64,000 nt of DNA, from contig NZ_FOKF01000008.1 in NCBI RefSeq assembly GCF_900111995.1, positions 91,511 through 155,510 on the forward strand, given 5' to 3'. Positions 9,942-18,698 of the stretch are shown in pieces. Source of the DNA: Collimonas sp. OK607. GTDB lineage: Bacteria > Pseudomonadota > Gammaproteobacteria > Burkholderiales > Burkholderiaceae_D. Position 1 is the stretch's first letter; each line of letters starts with the position of its first letter. The translations under genes were made by a program, and so were the position numbers. The notes below the pieces were generated by a model. That model did not search any database, had not been told where the DNA came from, and saw only the letters and a program-made list of their open reading frames with translations.

Positions 9942-10407
9942 ATTTTAAGTATGTTAAGTGACTTCGGCGCTGGTGGCCGGTGTCGGTGTTGTGGCGAATA
10001 CAAGGAGTATATTAATCTTATTGCTACATTGCTGTAGATAAATGTTCTATATTTTTTTCCAATGTATTGCAATTGCCACAAAAAATAAAAGTTCTGTGGT
10101 GTCAGGTGCGTTTGACAAGATCATTGCCAAAACTTTTGTCGTGGCAACGCTTGTTTCGGCGCTATGTCGACAATCGGGTTTGCCATACACGAGGTTGCAT
10201 ATAGTGTATGACGAGATTTGCAAAATTCCACCAGCGGCACGCAATAATGCGCTGCCGCCCGTGTCAGGAATTCGGGCCAAGAAGTCGTTGTGCGACATTT
10301 GCCGGCGCGGGGGTTGCGCCGAATTCAGCCTGTAATATTGACAGATACGATAGACAAATGCGAGTTAACCGGTCCGATCGAATTATATGATCAAATCATG
10401 CGATCGA
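9942..10407. other. 466-bp intergenic region, regulator promoter side and minE 3' side
   Basis: No convincing gene was seen; the short reading frames here show no family features. The part at 9990-10110 is AT-rich and should carry the promoter of the leftward regulator operon. A 7-bp inverted repeat CATACAC/GTGTATG lies at 10184-10210 and a CGGCGC/GCGCCG hairpin at 10303-10321. Several GATC sites cluster at 10377-10410 just after minE. No T-tracted terminator for minE was found. Confidence 0.5.
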
Positions 10408-10659
10408 TTATGCGTCCGGCAACACCACATTGACGTCCAATACCTCAAGATTTCCTTGCCGATCCAGGGAAATCTTGATGTCGTCGGCGTTTACCTTGGT
10501 GTATTTCGAAATGACTTCAATCAGTTCTTTATGCAAGGCAGGCAGAAAATCGTGCCCGTTGCGGCCATTGCGCTCGCGCGCAATGATGATTTGCAGACGC
10601 TCCTTGGCGGCCGATGCCGTTTTAGGCTTGCTGTTAAACAAGAACGAGAGCAATGCCAT
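10408..10659 (-). CDS. minE: Cell division topological specificity factor MinE
   Basis: An 83-residue protein that stimulates MinD ATPase and drives Min oscillation so that FtsZ assembles at midcell. The N-terminal MALLSFLF segment is the membrane/MinD-contact helix, followed by the basic AKERLQIIIARER stretch typical of MinE. The frame is open 45 nt further upstream, but GGAGGG lies 6 nt before the ATG at 10659 and fixes the start. It follows minD after 1 nt. Confidence 0.96.
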   Translation of the reverse strand: MALLSFLFNSKPKTASAAKERLQIIIARERNGRNGHDFLPALHKELIEVISKYTKVNADDIKISLDRQGNLEVLDVNVVLPDA

Positions 10660-10660
10660 G

Positions 10661-11476
10661 TTATTTCCCTCCAAAAATGCGGTGCAAGAAACCCGGCTTT
10701 TCATAGGAGGTAAAGCGCAGGGGGATTTCTTCGCCCAAGAAGCGTGACACTACGTCTTCGTAGGCCAGGGCAACATCGCTGCCTTTGATGTGAATCGCCG
10801 GGTTGCCTTGGTTGGAAGCGTGCAATACCGATTCCGACTCGGGAATGATGCCAACCAGAGGGATGCGCAGAATGTCTTGAACGTCGGTGTACGACAGCAT
10901 TTCGCCGGCGTCGACGCGTTTTGCCGAATAACGGGTGATCAGCAAATGTTCCTTGACCGGTTCGCCGCCGTTTTGCGCGCGCCGCGATTTTGCCTGGATG
11001 ATGCCGAGGATACGATCGGAGTCACGCACCGACGACACTTCAGGGTTGGTCACGACAATCGCTTCGTCGGCAAATGTCAACGCCATCACGGCGCCGCGCT
11101 CGATGCCTGCCGGCGAATCGCAAATGATGTATTCGAAATCCATTTTAACCAGATCGTTGAGAACGTTCTCAACACCTTCTTCGGTCAAGGCATCTTTGTC
11201 GCGGGTTTGCGAAGCCGGCAAAATGAACAGGTTTTCGCAATGCTTGTCCTTGATCAGGGCCTGGGTCAGCGTTGCTTCCTTGTTGACCACATTGATCAGA
11301 TCGTACACCACACGCCGTTCACAGCCCATGATCAAGTCCAGATTGCGCAGGCCGACGTCAAAGTCGAGCACAGCGGTTTTGTGGCCGCGCATGGCCAGAC
11401 CCGATGCAAAACTGGCGCTGGAAGTGGTCTTGCCAACTCCGCCTTTGCCGGACGTAACAACGATGATTTTTGCCAC
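10661..11476 (-). CDS. minD: Septum site-determining ATPase MinD
   Basis: A 271-residue ParA/MinD ATPase that recruits MinC to the membrane and is released by MinE. The deviant Walker A SGKGGVGKTTSS is at residues 9-20, with switch motif LDFDVGLRNLD and DSPAG for Walker B. The C-terminal KPGFLHRIFGGK is the amphipathic membrane-targeting helix. The start is GTG, preceded by GGAGCTCTTC. The 119-nt gap to minC upstream holds a palindromic repeat (11503-11547). Confidence 0.97.
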   Translation of the reverse strand: MAKIIVVTSGKGGVGKTTSSASFASGLAMRGHKTAVLDFDVGLRNLDLIMGCERRVVYDLINVVNKEATLTQALIKDKHCENLFILPASQTRDKDALTEEGVENVLNDLVKMDFEYIICDSPAGIERGAVMALTFADEAIVVTNPEVSSVRDSDRILGIIQAKSRRAQNGGEPVKEHLLITRYSAKRVDAGEMLSYTDVQDILRIPLVGIIPESESVLHASNQGNPAIHIKGSDVALAYEDVVSRFLGEEIPLRFTSYEKPGFLHRIFGGK

Positions 11477-11502
11477 GAAGAGCTCCTTTGTTATGCATTG
11501 CG

Positions 11503-11570
11503 GGACAGAGTTTAAAAGCCACCGAAGCGTGGCGAATTACTCTGTCCTCAACTGATTAGATAAAGCGTTA
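11503..11570. repeat. ACAGAG palindromic repeat, copy A (between minC and minD)
   Basis: A long imperfect hairpin. The outer stem is GGACAGAGT (11503-11511) with ACTCTGTCC (11539-11547), and the inner stem GCCAC/GTGGC (11518-11533). A conserved tail, TCAACTGATTAGATAAAGCG, follows. It is almost identical to copy B at 42034-42102 and related to copy C near 24153. Confidence 0.85.
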
Positions 11571-11595
11571 CAAAATCTCGAAATCGATTATTCCG

Positions 11596-12336
11596 CTAAT
11601 TACGTGACGCAGAATTGAGCGATAGTACGTCAATCCGGTCTCCGCTCAGGCGAATTTGTGCCGGCTGGCCCTTTTGTTCCGGCGGCAAGCCGTTTTCAAA
11701 AGTGCGGTACACACCGGCGATGGAGACCAGTTCGGCTTCCATGCTGGCCGCAAAAATACGTGCCGAAGTATCGCCGCTGGCGCCGGCCAGCGCTCGCCCG
11801 CGCAATGGCGCGTAGACGTGGATGCTGCCGTCGGCAATGATTTCGGCGCCATTGTTAACTGTGGCGGTAATGACCAGGTCGGCGTCGCGCGCATAAATCC
11901 GTTGTCCTGCCCGGATCGGCGTATCGATAATCATGGTGCTGGCGGCGGGGCGGGGAGGCGTTGCGACTGCGGCGGGTGGCGGCGGTGGCGGGGCGGCAGG
12001 TTCCTGGCGCGCGGCCACGACGTGATCGATGCTCAGTCCGCTGGCGATGATGCCTTCTTCCATTTCTGCAGGGGCGTTACGCACCGCAACCGCATTCAAG
12101 CGATATTTCTTCAGGAGGGCAATCAATTGCGGCCAATCTATTGGCGGCCGGTCCGCTCCCAGCGCAGCCACGTCAATGACCGCAAACTCATTGTCAAAGA
12201 AGTCGGCGGTGCCGCCGGTCATCTCCTGCAGAGCAGCTTCTAATGCCATCGGATCGGAATCGTGCAGGATGGCGGATACGGCGACCACAGTTGCAATTTT
12301 TATTTCAATCGGCTTGCGGGATTTGTTTTTGAGCAT
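11596..12336 (-). CDS. minC: Septum site-determining protein MinC
   Basis: A 246-residue FtsZ-assembly inhibitor. An N-terminal MinC_N domain (about 1-105) is joined by a Pro/Ala-rich linker (residues about 112-135, including a run of Pro) to the C-terminal beta-helix domain (about 138-240, TPIRAGQRIYARDADLVI and GSIHVYAPLRGRALAGA) that binds MinD. It is first in minC-minD-minE, the usual order. The upstream 370 bp to the tRNA gene hold its promoter. Confidence 0.95.
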   Translation of the reverse strand: MLKNKSRKPIEIKIATVVAVSAILHDSDPMALEAALQEMTGGTADFFDNEFAVIDVAALGADRPPIDWPQLIALLKKYRLNAVAVRNAPAEMEEGIIASGLSIDHVVAARQEPAAPPPPPPAAVATPPRPAASTMIIDTPIRAGQRIYARDADLVITATVNNGAEIIADGSIHVYAPLRGRALAGASGDTSARIFAASMEAELVSIAGVYRTFENGLPPEQKGQPAQIRLSGDRIDVLSLNSASRN

Positions 12337-12666
12337 AAAGCAGTGAGATGTATGGGTAAACCAAGGCGGAAAGTGCTGGCGAATTGGTTTATAGAACGTT
12401 TAGACGGCAATTGGTTCGCTTTAAAGGTATATAAAATATTGTCGTAATTTGTGATCTTACCAAATCTCCGGGCGATCACGACAAAAGCATTGTCGTTATC
12501 TGTTGTTACCCGTCTTTACTTGTCACTACTTGCCAACACTCGCCGATCGCATTGGTCTCATCTGCAACTTTACCCGAGCCAGGTGGCGCTGGCGGCTGAT
12601 TTTCGCATTTTAATTTCCGCGTTTCGGGCGCTTTAATTTCAGGCACTTTAATATCGCACCACAAAT
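12337..12666. other. Non-coding gap upstream of minC
   Basis: No supported gene. An AT-rich patch at 12420-12450 may contain the minC promoter on the minus strand. The rest shows no repeat or structured RNA that I could recognise. Confidence 0.4.
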
Positions 12667-12668
12667 GC

Positions 12669-12695
12669 AAAAAGGGCTTAGCCGAAGCTAAGCCC
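12669..12695 (-). terminator. Rho-independent terminator of tRNA-Phe
   Basis: On the minus strand, the stem GGGCTTAGC/GCTAAGCCC with a TTCG tetraloop is followed by TTTTT, starting 12 nt after the tRNA 3' end. Confidence 0.9.
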
Positions 12696-12706
12696 TTTTC
12701 TGATTT

Positions 12707-12782
12707 TGGTGGCCCGGGGCGGAATCGAACCACCGACACAAGGATTTTCAATCCTCTGCTCTACCGACTGAGCTACCAGGCC
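12707..12782 (-). tRNA. tRNA-Phe (GAA)
   Basis: A 76-nt cloverleaf on the minus strand. The acceptor begins GGCCTGG, the D-arm is AGCTCAGTCGGTAGAGC, and the anticodon loop TTGAAAA gives anticodon GAA. The T-arm GTCGGTGGTTCGATTCCGCC is canonical. CCA is encoded at the 3' end (12707-12709). It has its own promoter and terminator and is monocistronic. Confidence 0.97.
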
Positions 12783-12792
12783 AAGGGACAGG

Positions 12793-12820
12793 AGTATAGC
12801 AAAACATTTTCGATCCGCAA
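12793..12820 (-). promoter_or_regulatory. Sigma-70 promoter of tRNA-Phe
   Basis: TTGCGG (12815-12820), a 16-nt spacer and TATACT (12793-12798) on the minus strand, ending 10 nt before the tRNA 5' end. Confidence 0.75.
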
Positions 12821-12954
12821 AGCCCCTTGTTGAAACTTCTTGAAAAAACTTTCGATTGCGCATTTCTTTGCCTGAATTGTAGGCAGCGACTTCAAGTCTG
12901 GATGCTGGAGATCTCTATTTATAGCGGCCCCCAAGCCATTGCAAGCGTAGTCGC

Positions 12955-12960
12955 TATAAT
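12955..12960 (+). promoter_or_regulatory. Consensus -10 box directly before the UbiH-type gene
   Basis: A perfect TATAAT ends 6 nt before the ATG at 12967. Transcription from it would start at or within a base of the start codon, implying a leaderless mRNA. The -35 region is poor. Confidence 0.6.
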
Positions 12961-12966
12961 GGCGGG

Positions 12967-14217
12967 ATGAAAGATATCGGATCAATCTCGAAAAATACTG
13001 GCGCCGCGCCGACGCTCAAATACGATATTTGTATTGTGGGCAATGGCGCCGTTGGCAAGGCGGCGGCGCTGGGTTTGGCGCAGGCGGGTTTGCGCGTCGC
13101 CTTGTTAGGGATGGCGCCGCCTGCCGTTGCAGCGGCCACCTCGCCAGATGTCTGGGACACGCGGGTGTACGCACTAAATCATGTGGCGCGCAGCTTGCTG
13201 TCGACGGTCAAGGTGTGGGATGCCCTGGATCCGGCGCGTATCAGCGCGGTGGAAGGCATGGCGATTAAAGGCGGGACCGACAGTGCCGCCGGAACTCTCA
13301 CTTTCGATGCTTACAGCGCGCATGTCGATGCATTGGCATGGATAGTTGAAGACGGCAATTTGAACCAAGCGCTGGATGCGGCTCTGAAATTTTCCTCTAA
13401 TGTGCGGGTGCTCAGTGGCCGTGTGAAATCGATACAAGTGGATGCGACGGCCGCGACTTTGCTATTGGAATCGGGTGAAGCCGTCGACGCTGCGTTGGTT
13501 GTGGGCGCTGACGGTGCGCAATCCTGGGTGCGCGGCCAATGCCAGATCGGCATCGATTACCGCTCTTACAAGCAACGCGGGGTGGTTGCCAATTTCGCTT
13601 GTGAGCGGCCGCACCACGGCATTGCCTATCAATGGTTTACCGAAAACGAAGGCATCGTCGCCTTATTGCCGTTGCCCGGACAGCGCGTGTCTCTGGTCTG
13701 GTCGGCGCCGGAGGCACTCGCTCTCTCGTTGTTAGAGGAACCGTTGTCGCAACTGGCCGCGCGTCTGTCAATACTGGCTGGCGACAAGCTGGGCCAATTG
13801 CAACCCTTGCAGCCGGAACTGGCGCAAGCGTTTCCTTTATCCTTGCTCAAAACCCATGCTTTGGTGGCGCCGCGCGTTGCGCTGATCGGCGATGCGGGCC
13901 ATGTAGTGCATCCGCTGGCCGGGCATGGCATGAACCTGGGTTTCGGCGATGTTACGGCGTTGATTCAGGTGCTGGCTGAACGTGGTGTTCATCGTGATTG
14001 CGGCGATGAGCGCGTGCTGGCGCGTTATGCGCGTGCACGCAAAGAAGAAATATTGTTGATGCAAATGACTACCGACGGATTGGAACGACTGTTTGGCGTG
14101 GATGTAGGTCCGCTGCGCTTGCTACGCAATCTCGGGTTGAACTTGCTGAATAATGTACCAGTCTTAAAAAGACAACTAATGACCCACGCTTTGGGTCGGA
14201 CAGCCGATAGCGAATAA
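12967..14217 (+). CDS. UbiH/UbiF/VisC-family FAD-dependent hydroxylase
   Basis: A 416-residue flavoprotein monooxygenase of the family that hydroxylates the ubiquinone ring. The FAD dinucleotide fold ICIVGNGAVGKAAALGLAQ is near residues 20-40 and the second FAD motif GDAGHVVHPLAGHGMNLGFG near residues 300-320. The family member (UbiH, UbiF, UbiI or UbiM type) cannot be decided by eye. The start lies only 6 nt after a TATAAT box, and there is no Shine-Dalgarno. It leads a likely operon with dsbC (23 nt gap) and a nucleotidyltransferase. Confidence 0.88.
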   Translation: MKDIGSISKNTGAAPTLKYDICIVGNGAVGKAAALGLAQAGLRVALLGMAPPAVAAATSPDVWDTRVYALNHVARSLLSTVKVWDALDPARISAVEGMAIKGGTDSAAGTLTFDAYSAHVDALAWIVEDGNLNQALDAALKFSSNVRVLSGRVKSIQVDATAATLLLESGEAVDAALVVGADGAQSWVRGQCQIGIDYRSYKQRGVVANFACERPHHGIAYQWFTENEGIVALLPLPGQRVSLVWSAPEALALSLLEEPLSQLAARLSILAGDKLGQLQPLQPELAQAFPLSLLKTHALVAPRVALIGDAGHVVHPLAGHGMNLGFGDVTALIQVLAERGVHRDCGDERVLARYARARKEEILLMQMTTDGLERLFGVDVGPLRLLRNLGLNLLNNVPVLKRQLMTHALGRTADSE

Positions 14218-14240
14218 CCGGAATAACTGGAACAACTGGA

Positions 14241-14978
14241 ATGATGATGAAAAAAATAAGAGTGATGTTGGTGACCTTGGTGGCCCTGCTGGGATTGTCG
14301 GTAAACGTTGCCGGTGCCGAGACTTTGCAGGAGGCTGCGGTTAAAAAGCTGATAGAGCCGCGCCTGGGAGATGGCGTCAAGGTCGATGAAGTGACCAAGA
14401 CTCCTTATTCCGGCTTGTTTGAAGTGCGTGTCGGCAAGGATATTTTTTATACTGATGCCGCTGCTAAGTATGTCTTTGTCGGCCGCATCATGGATGCACA
14501 GTCTTCGCGCGACTTCACCCGGGAGCGGGTGGATGAGTTGAGCAAGGTGAAATTTTCGGAATTGCCGCTGGATTTGGCCATGAAAAAAGTCAAGGGTAAT
14601 GGCAAGCGCGTGATCGCTGTATTCGAAGATCCCAATTGCGGCTATTGCAAGCGCTTCCACAAGACCACGTTGCAGGAAGTCGATAACGTTACCGTGTACA
14701 CCTTCCTGTATAACATTCTGGCGGAAGACTCCGCGGTCAAAGCCCGGAATGTCTGGTGCAGCGCAGACCGCAACAAGGCCTGGACTGACCTGATGGCCGA
14801 TGGCAAAGCGGCCGCAGCGGCGCCGGCAAACTGCCAGGCGCCAAACGACAAAGTGTTGGCGCTCGGTCAGAAATTGAACGTGACCGGTACCCCGACGATT
14901 ATCTTTGCCGACGGCACGCGCTCGCCGGGCTGGATCGACGCCAAAACGATGGAAGCTAAGTTCAGCACTTTGAAATAG
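14241..14978 (+). CDS. dsbC: Periplasmic thiol:disulfide interchange protein DsbC
   Basis: A 245-residue secreted disulfide isomerase. Its signal peptide is MMMKKIRVMLVTLVALLGLS and following residues, cleaved after AGA near residue 28. An N-terminal dimerisation domain precedes a thioredoxin-fold domain with active site CGYC in FEDPNCGYCKRFH and the cis-Pro loop GTPTIIFADGTR. A second Cys pair (VWCSADR ... ANCQAP) matches the structural disulfide of DsbC. It follows the UbiH-type gene by 23 nt and precedes a MobA-like gene by 24 nt. Confidence 0.95.
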   Translation: MMMKKIRVMLVTLVALLGLSVNVAGAETLQEAAVKKLIEPRLGDGVKVDEVTKTPYSGLFEVRVGKDIFYTDAAAKYVFVGRIMDAQSSRDFTRERVDELSKVKFSELPLDLAMKKVKGNGKRVIAVFEDPNCGYCKRFHKTTLQEVDNVTVYTFLYNILAEDSAVKARNVWCSADRNKAWTDLMADGKAAAAAPANCQAPNDKVLALGQKLNVTGTPTIIFADGTRSPGWIDAKTMEAKFSTLK

Positions 14979-15002
14979 ACAGATCCCCATCTGAAACCCG
15001 TC

Positions 15003-15593
15003 ATGGGCCGTCAACAATATAGTGGGAAAATCGTCGGCCTGTTACTGGCAGCAGGCCGTGGCCGGCGTTTTGATCCGAGCGGTGTCCGCAGCAAATTGTT
15101 GCAGCCGTTGCCGACCGCGTCCGGCCAGACTGTACTGGCAGCTTCTGCCGGCAATCTGGCGGCATCGTTGCCGATATGTGTTGTCTTGCGCCCTGGCGTA
15201 GCTGATCTGGTAACGCAAATTGCCGGCCACCCCTGGGTCCGGTGCGACACTGCGGACGACGGCATGGCGGCGTCGCTGGTCTGCGGCCTGCAACAAACCG
15301 TGGATGCCGACGGTTGGGTGATTGCCCTGGCCGATATGCCTTATCTTCAAGCAACCACTATCCAGGCCCTGATCTCTGCCATGCGTCAAGGCGCTGACAT
15401 TGCAGTGCCGATTTATCAAGGCAGGCGCGGCAATCCGGTTGGCTTCAGTCGCAAGTATCTACCGCAGCTGCTGGCACTGCGCGGCGATCAAGGTGCGCGA
15501 AGCCTGCTGAAGGCATATCCCGTGGTCGAGGTGGCGGTGGACGATCCTGGCATCCATCAAGACATCGACGCCGTCGCCGATATACGACAGTGA
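15003..15593 (+). CDS. MobA/MocA-like NTP transferase
   Basis: A 196-residue nucleotidyltransferase of the family that attaches CMP or GMP to molybdopterin. It shows LLAAGRGRRF (NTP-binding loop, residues 14-23), the metal-binding ALADMPYL near 104-111 and GNPVGFSRKYL near 142. It resembles MocA, the cytidylyltransferase of the molybdenum-cofactor route, but no Mo-enzyme genes are nearby, so the substrate is uncertain. It is probably the third gene of the operon after dsbC. Confidence 0.75.
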   Translation: MGRQQYSGKIVGLLLAAGRGRRFDPSGVRSKLLQPLPTASGQTVLAASAGNLAASLPICVVLRPGVADLVTQIAGHPWVRCDTADDGMAASLVCGLQQTVDADGWVIALADMPYLQATTIQALISAMRQGADIAVPIYQGRRGNPVGFSRKYLPQLLALRGDQGARSLLKAYPVVEVAVDDPGIHQDIDAVADIRQ

Positions 15594-15699
15594 TCAGCAG
15601 AGGTCGGGTCTAATTTGCACATTCCCGCTACACTAGCGTCTTTTTTGCGCAGTCGGTGAGTAGTCTGTGCAAACCGACGTTCCCTGACGAAGCCACCAG

Positions 15700-16158
15700 A
15701 TGAATCCACATTTCCTGAACAAACGCCTTATTCATTTACTTGGTTATGCCGGCTTGATTCCGTTCGTGCTGCTGACGCTGGCATGCTGGCTGGTCAATGC
15801 CGACTGGCTCCGCGATTTTATTCGCGGCCAGCTCGCCTATGGCATCGCCGCCTTGTCTTTTCTCGGCGGGATCCACTGGGGCGCGGTGGTGCTGCGGGCC
15901 GACCTGTCGGCAGATCACACTAAAAAAGCCCTGGTCTGGGGCGTGGCGCCGACCAGCATTGCCTGGTTCTCGACCATGGCTGGCGGTTTCGGTTTTGCTT
16001 TGCTGATTGCCGGCTTTATCGCGGCATATCAGGCTGACAAACGCCTGTTCCCATGGTACGGCTTGCCGACCTGGTTTATCGAGCTGCGTTTCAGATTGAC
16101 TTGTGTGGCGGTGGCGGCGCTGATGCTGACCGTGATTGCCGGTAACGTTCGGGGATAA
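15700..16158 (+). CDS. DUF3429 integral membrane protein
   Basis: A 152-residue protein with about four to five hydrophobic segments. It matches the DUF3429 pattern: LLGYAGLIPFVLLTLACWL near the N-terminus, YGIAALSFLGGIHWGAV near 46-62 and WGVAPTSIAWF near 78. Function is unknown in the family. It lies 3 nt before the M61 peptidase gene, so the two are almost certainly translated from one mRNA. Confidence 0.85.
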   Translation: MNPHFLNKRLIHLLGYAGLIPFVLLTLACWLVNADWLRDFIRGQLAYGIAALSFLGGIHWGAVVLRADLSADHTKKALVWGVAPTSIAWFSTMAGGFGFALLIAGFIAAYQADKRLFPWYGLPTWFIELRFRLTCVAVAALMLTVIAGNVRG

Positions 16159-16161
16159 ACA

Positions 16162-18021
16162 ATGAAAAAAAATATTGCCAGATTAAATGCCAAATCCGCC
16201 AGCAGCGTCCTGAACTACAGCATCGTCGCGGCCGATCCGGCCGCGCATCTGTTTGCCGTTACGCTGACGATTGCTGAACCGGCAGCAGTCGGACAGATCG
16301 TCGCTTTGCCGGCGTGGATTCCCGGCAGCTACATGATCCGCGAATTTGCCCGCAATATCGTACAAATCCGGGCCGAATCCAATGGCCGCAAGATCGTCCT
16401 CAAGAAACTCGACAAGCACTCGTGGCAAGCGGCGCCGTGCGACGGCCCGTTGACCTTGCATTACCTGGTGTATGCATGGGATCTGTCGGTGCGTACCGCG
16501 CATCTGGACCAGACCCACGGTTTCTTCAACGGCACCAGCGTATTCTTGCGCGTGGTCGGCCAGGAGAATACCTCGCACATCGTCGATATCCAGCGCCCGC
16601 AAGGCGATGCCTTTGACGCCTGGCGTATCGCTACCGCGTTGCCGCCGCTGAAAGCCAAGCGCGGTTCATTCGGCAGTTATGTCGCCACCAGCTACGACGA
16701 ACTGATCGACCACCCGGTCGAAATGGGCACCTTCCAGCTAGCCAGTTTCAAGGCGCACGGCGTACCGCATGAGATTGCCATTACCGGCAATGTGCCGAAC
16801 CTGGACATGGCGCGCCTGAGCGCCGATCTGAAAAAGATTTGCGAAACCCAGATCGCCTTCTTCGAGCCAGCCGGCAGCAAGTTTGCCAAGCGCGCACCGA
16901 TGCAACGCTATGTGTTCCTGACACTGGCAGTGGGCGACGGTTATGGCGGCCTTGAGCATCGCGCTTCCACCGCATTGATCTGCGCGCGCGCCGATTTGCC
17001 GGTCAAGGGGCAGGCGGAAATGAGCGATGGCTACCGTACCTTCCTCGGTCTGTGCAGCCACGAATATTTCCATACCTGGAACGTCAAACGCATCAAGCCT
17101 GCGGCATTTGCGCCTTATGATCTGCAGGTCGAAAATTACACGCCCTTGTTGTGGCTGTTCGAAGGTTTCACCAGCTATTACGATGACCTGATGCTGTTGC
17201 GCAGCGGCTTGATTGATCAGCCGGCTTATTTCAAGTTGATTGAGAAAACCATCAACGGCGTACTGCTTGGCAGTGGCCGGCACAAACAAAGCGTGGCCGA
17301 TTCCAGCTTCGATGCCTGGGTCAAATATTATCGCCAGGATGAAAACGCGCCGAATGCGATTGTCAGCTATTACACCAAGGGTTCGCTGGTGGCGCTGGCG
17401 TTGGACCTGACAATCCGTAGCGAAACCAAGGGCCGGAAATCGCTGGATGATGTAATGCGCGCCTTGTGGCAACGGTACGGTCGCGATTTTTATGCAGACA
17501 ACGCATTGAGCGGCCGCGGTGTCAGCGAGACTGCGGTCGAAGCGTTGTTCGATGAAGTAACCGGCCTCAAGCTGAAACGTTTCTTCGATCGTTATGTGCG
17601 TGCAACCGATGATTTGCCACTCGCGAAATTATTGACGCCGACCGGCATTGTGCTGAGCGATAGCCGTAAACCGGGTAAACCTTCGCTCGGTGTGCGCAGC
17701 GCGCGCAATGGCGGCGATTGCAAACTGGTGAATGTGTATGAAGGCGGCGCTGCGCATCGCGCCGGTTTGTCGGCTGGCGACGTACTGGTGGCGGTTGACG
17801 GCATTCGGGTGCCTAACAGTCTGGACGCGTTGCTGGCGCGTTACCGGGTTGGTGACACTGTCACCATCCATGCTTTTCGACGCGATGAGTTGATGACCTT
17901 CAGAGTCAGGTTGCTGGCTGACAGCGCGCCACAGATAAGTATCAAGGCTGACACGAAATCGGCAGCTGCACCGGTGCCAGCGCTGCGTACCGCATGGCTG
18001 GCAGGGCGCAGCGGACGTTAA
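16162..18021 (+). CDS. M61-family (glycyl aminopeptidase-like) metallopeptidase with PDZ domain
   Basis: A 619-residue protein. The zinc site is HEYFH (His300, Glu301, His304) in SHEYFHTWNVKRIKP, and the third ligand is Glu334 in LFEGFTSYYDD. An N-terminal beta domain (about 15-190) has the PAWIPGSYMIREFAR segment typical of M61. A C-terminal PDZ domain (about 505-590) carries AHRAGLSAGDVLVAVDG. No signal peptide is evident, so it is predicted to be cytoplasmic. It is translationally close to the DUF3429 gene. Confidence 0.92.
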   Translation: MKKNIARLNAKSASSVLNYSIVAADPAAHLFAVTLTIAEPAAVGQIVALPAWIPGSYMIREFARNIVQIRAESNGRKIVLKKLDKHSWQAAPCDGPLTLHYLVYAWDLSVRTAHLDQTHGFFNGTSVFLRVVGQENTSHIVDIQRPQGDAFDAWRIATALPPLKAKRGSFGSYVATSYDELIDHPVEMGTFQLASFKAHGVPHEIAITGNVPNLDMARLSADLKKICETQIAFFEPAGSKFAKRAPMQRYVFLTLAVGDGYGGLEHRASTALICARADLPVKGQAEMSDGYRTFLGLCSHEYFHTWNVKRIKPAAFAPYDLQVENYTPLLWLFEGFTSYYDDLMLLRSGLIDQPAYFKLIEKTINGVLLGSGRHKQSVADSSFDAWVKYYRQDENAPNAIVSYYTKGSLVALALDLTIRSETKGRKSLDDVMRALWQRYGRDFYADNALSGRGVSETAVEALFDEVTGLKLKRFFDRYVRATDDLPLAKLLTPTGIVLSDSRKPGKPSLGVRSARNGGDCKLVNVYEGGAAHRAGLSAGDVLVAVDGIRVPNSLDALLARYRVGDTVTIHAFRRDELMTFRVRLLADSAPQISIKADTKSAAAPVPALRTAWLAGRSGR

Positions 18022-18045
18022 GTACTGGAAAGTGGTTAAGAAATG

Positions 18046-18077
18046 AAAAAGGCCGGAGCAGTTTGTCCGGCCTTTTT
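18046..18077. terminator. Bidirectional terminator between M61 peptidase and ubiX
   Basis: The stem GGCCGGA/TCCGGCC with an 8-nt loop is flanked by AAAAA on the left and TTTTT on the right, between convergent genes. Confidence 0.88.
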
Positions 18078-18690
18078 AATCCGCTTTCAAACCATTCCAG
18101 CGTGGCGTCAGCGTATGCTGGAGGGCAAATAAATCCAGCACCCGTCCCAACGTATGGTCGACCATTTCCGCAATGCTTTGCGGCCGGTGATAAAACCCGG
18201 GCAGTGGCGGGAAGATGATGCCGCCCATCTCGGTGACGCTGGTCATGTTACGCAGATGCGCCAGGTTGAAGGGCGTTTCGCGCACCATCAATACCAGGCG
18301 CCGGCGCTCCTTGAGTACCACATCGGCGGCACGCGTGATCAGATTGTCGGACAGGCCGTTGGCGACTGCGGCCAGGGTTTTCATCGAGCAGGGCGCAATG
18401 ATCATGCCGTCCGATTGAAACGAGCCGCTGGCGATGGCCGCGCCGATGTCGCGCACATTGTGCACCACGTGCGCCAGCGCTTCGACCTGCTTGCGGCGCA
18501 TATCGAGCTCCTGGTGCAGGTTGAGGACGCCGGCGTCGGAAATCATCAAATGGCTTTCAACACCAGGTATGTCGCGCAACAGCTGCAGCAGCCGCACGCC
18601 GTAGATGACGCCGGTAGCGCCGGTAATACCTACAATCAGGCGGCGTGGCGGCTGGACGGCATCGGCGGCAAGGCGGCTGGACGAGACCAC
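18076..18690 (-). CDS. ubiX: Flavin prenyltransferase UbiX
   Basis: A 204-residue enzyme that prenylates FMN to make the cofactor of the UbiD decarboxylase in ubiquinone synthesis. The FMN-binding ITGATGVIYGVRLLQLL is near the N-terminus, and APCSMKTLAAVANGLSDNL and RRRLVLMVRETPF are family hallmarks. The start is a GTG only 8 nt after the grxD stop, so they form an operon. The first 15 residues are not conserved family sequence, and a later start cannot be excluded. Confidence 0.93.
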   Translation of the reverse strand: MVSSSRLAADAVQPPRRLIVGITGATGVIYGVRLLQLLRDIPGVESHLMISDAGVLNLHQELDMRRKQVEALAHVVHNVRDIGAAIASGSFQSDGMIIAPCSMKTLAAVANGLSDNLITRAADVVLKERRRLVLMVRETPFNLAHLRNMTSVTEMGGIIFPPLPGFYHRPQSIAEMVDHTLGRVLDLFALQHTLTPRWNGLKAD

Positions 18691-18698
18691 TTGCGGTC

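Noticed and set aside
10042..10335. Open frames on both strands between the response regulator and minE
   Set aside because: Short, mutually antisense, without ribosome-binding sites or family features.
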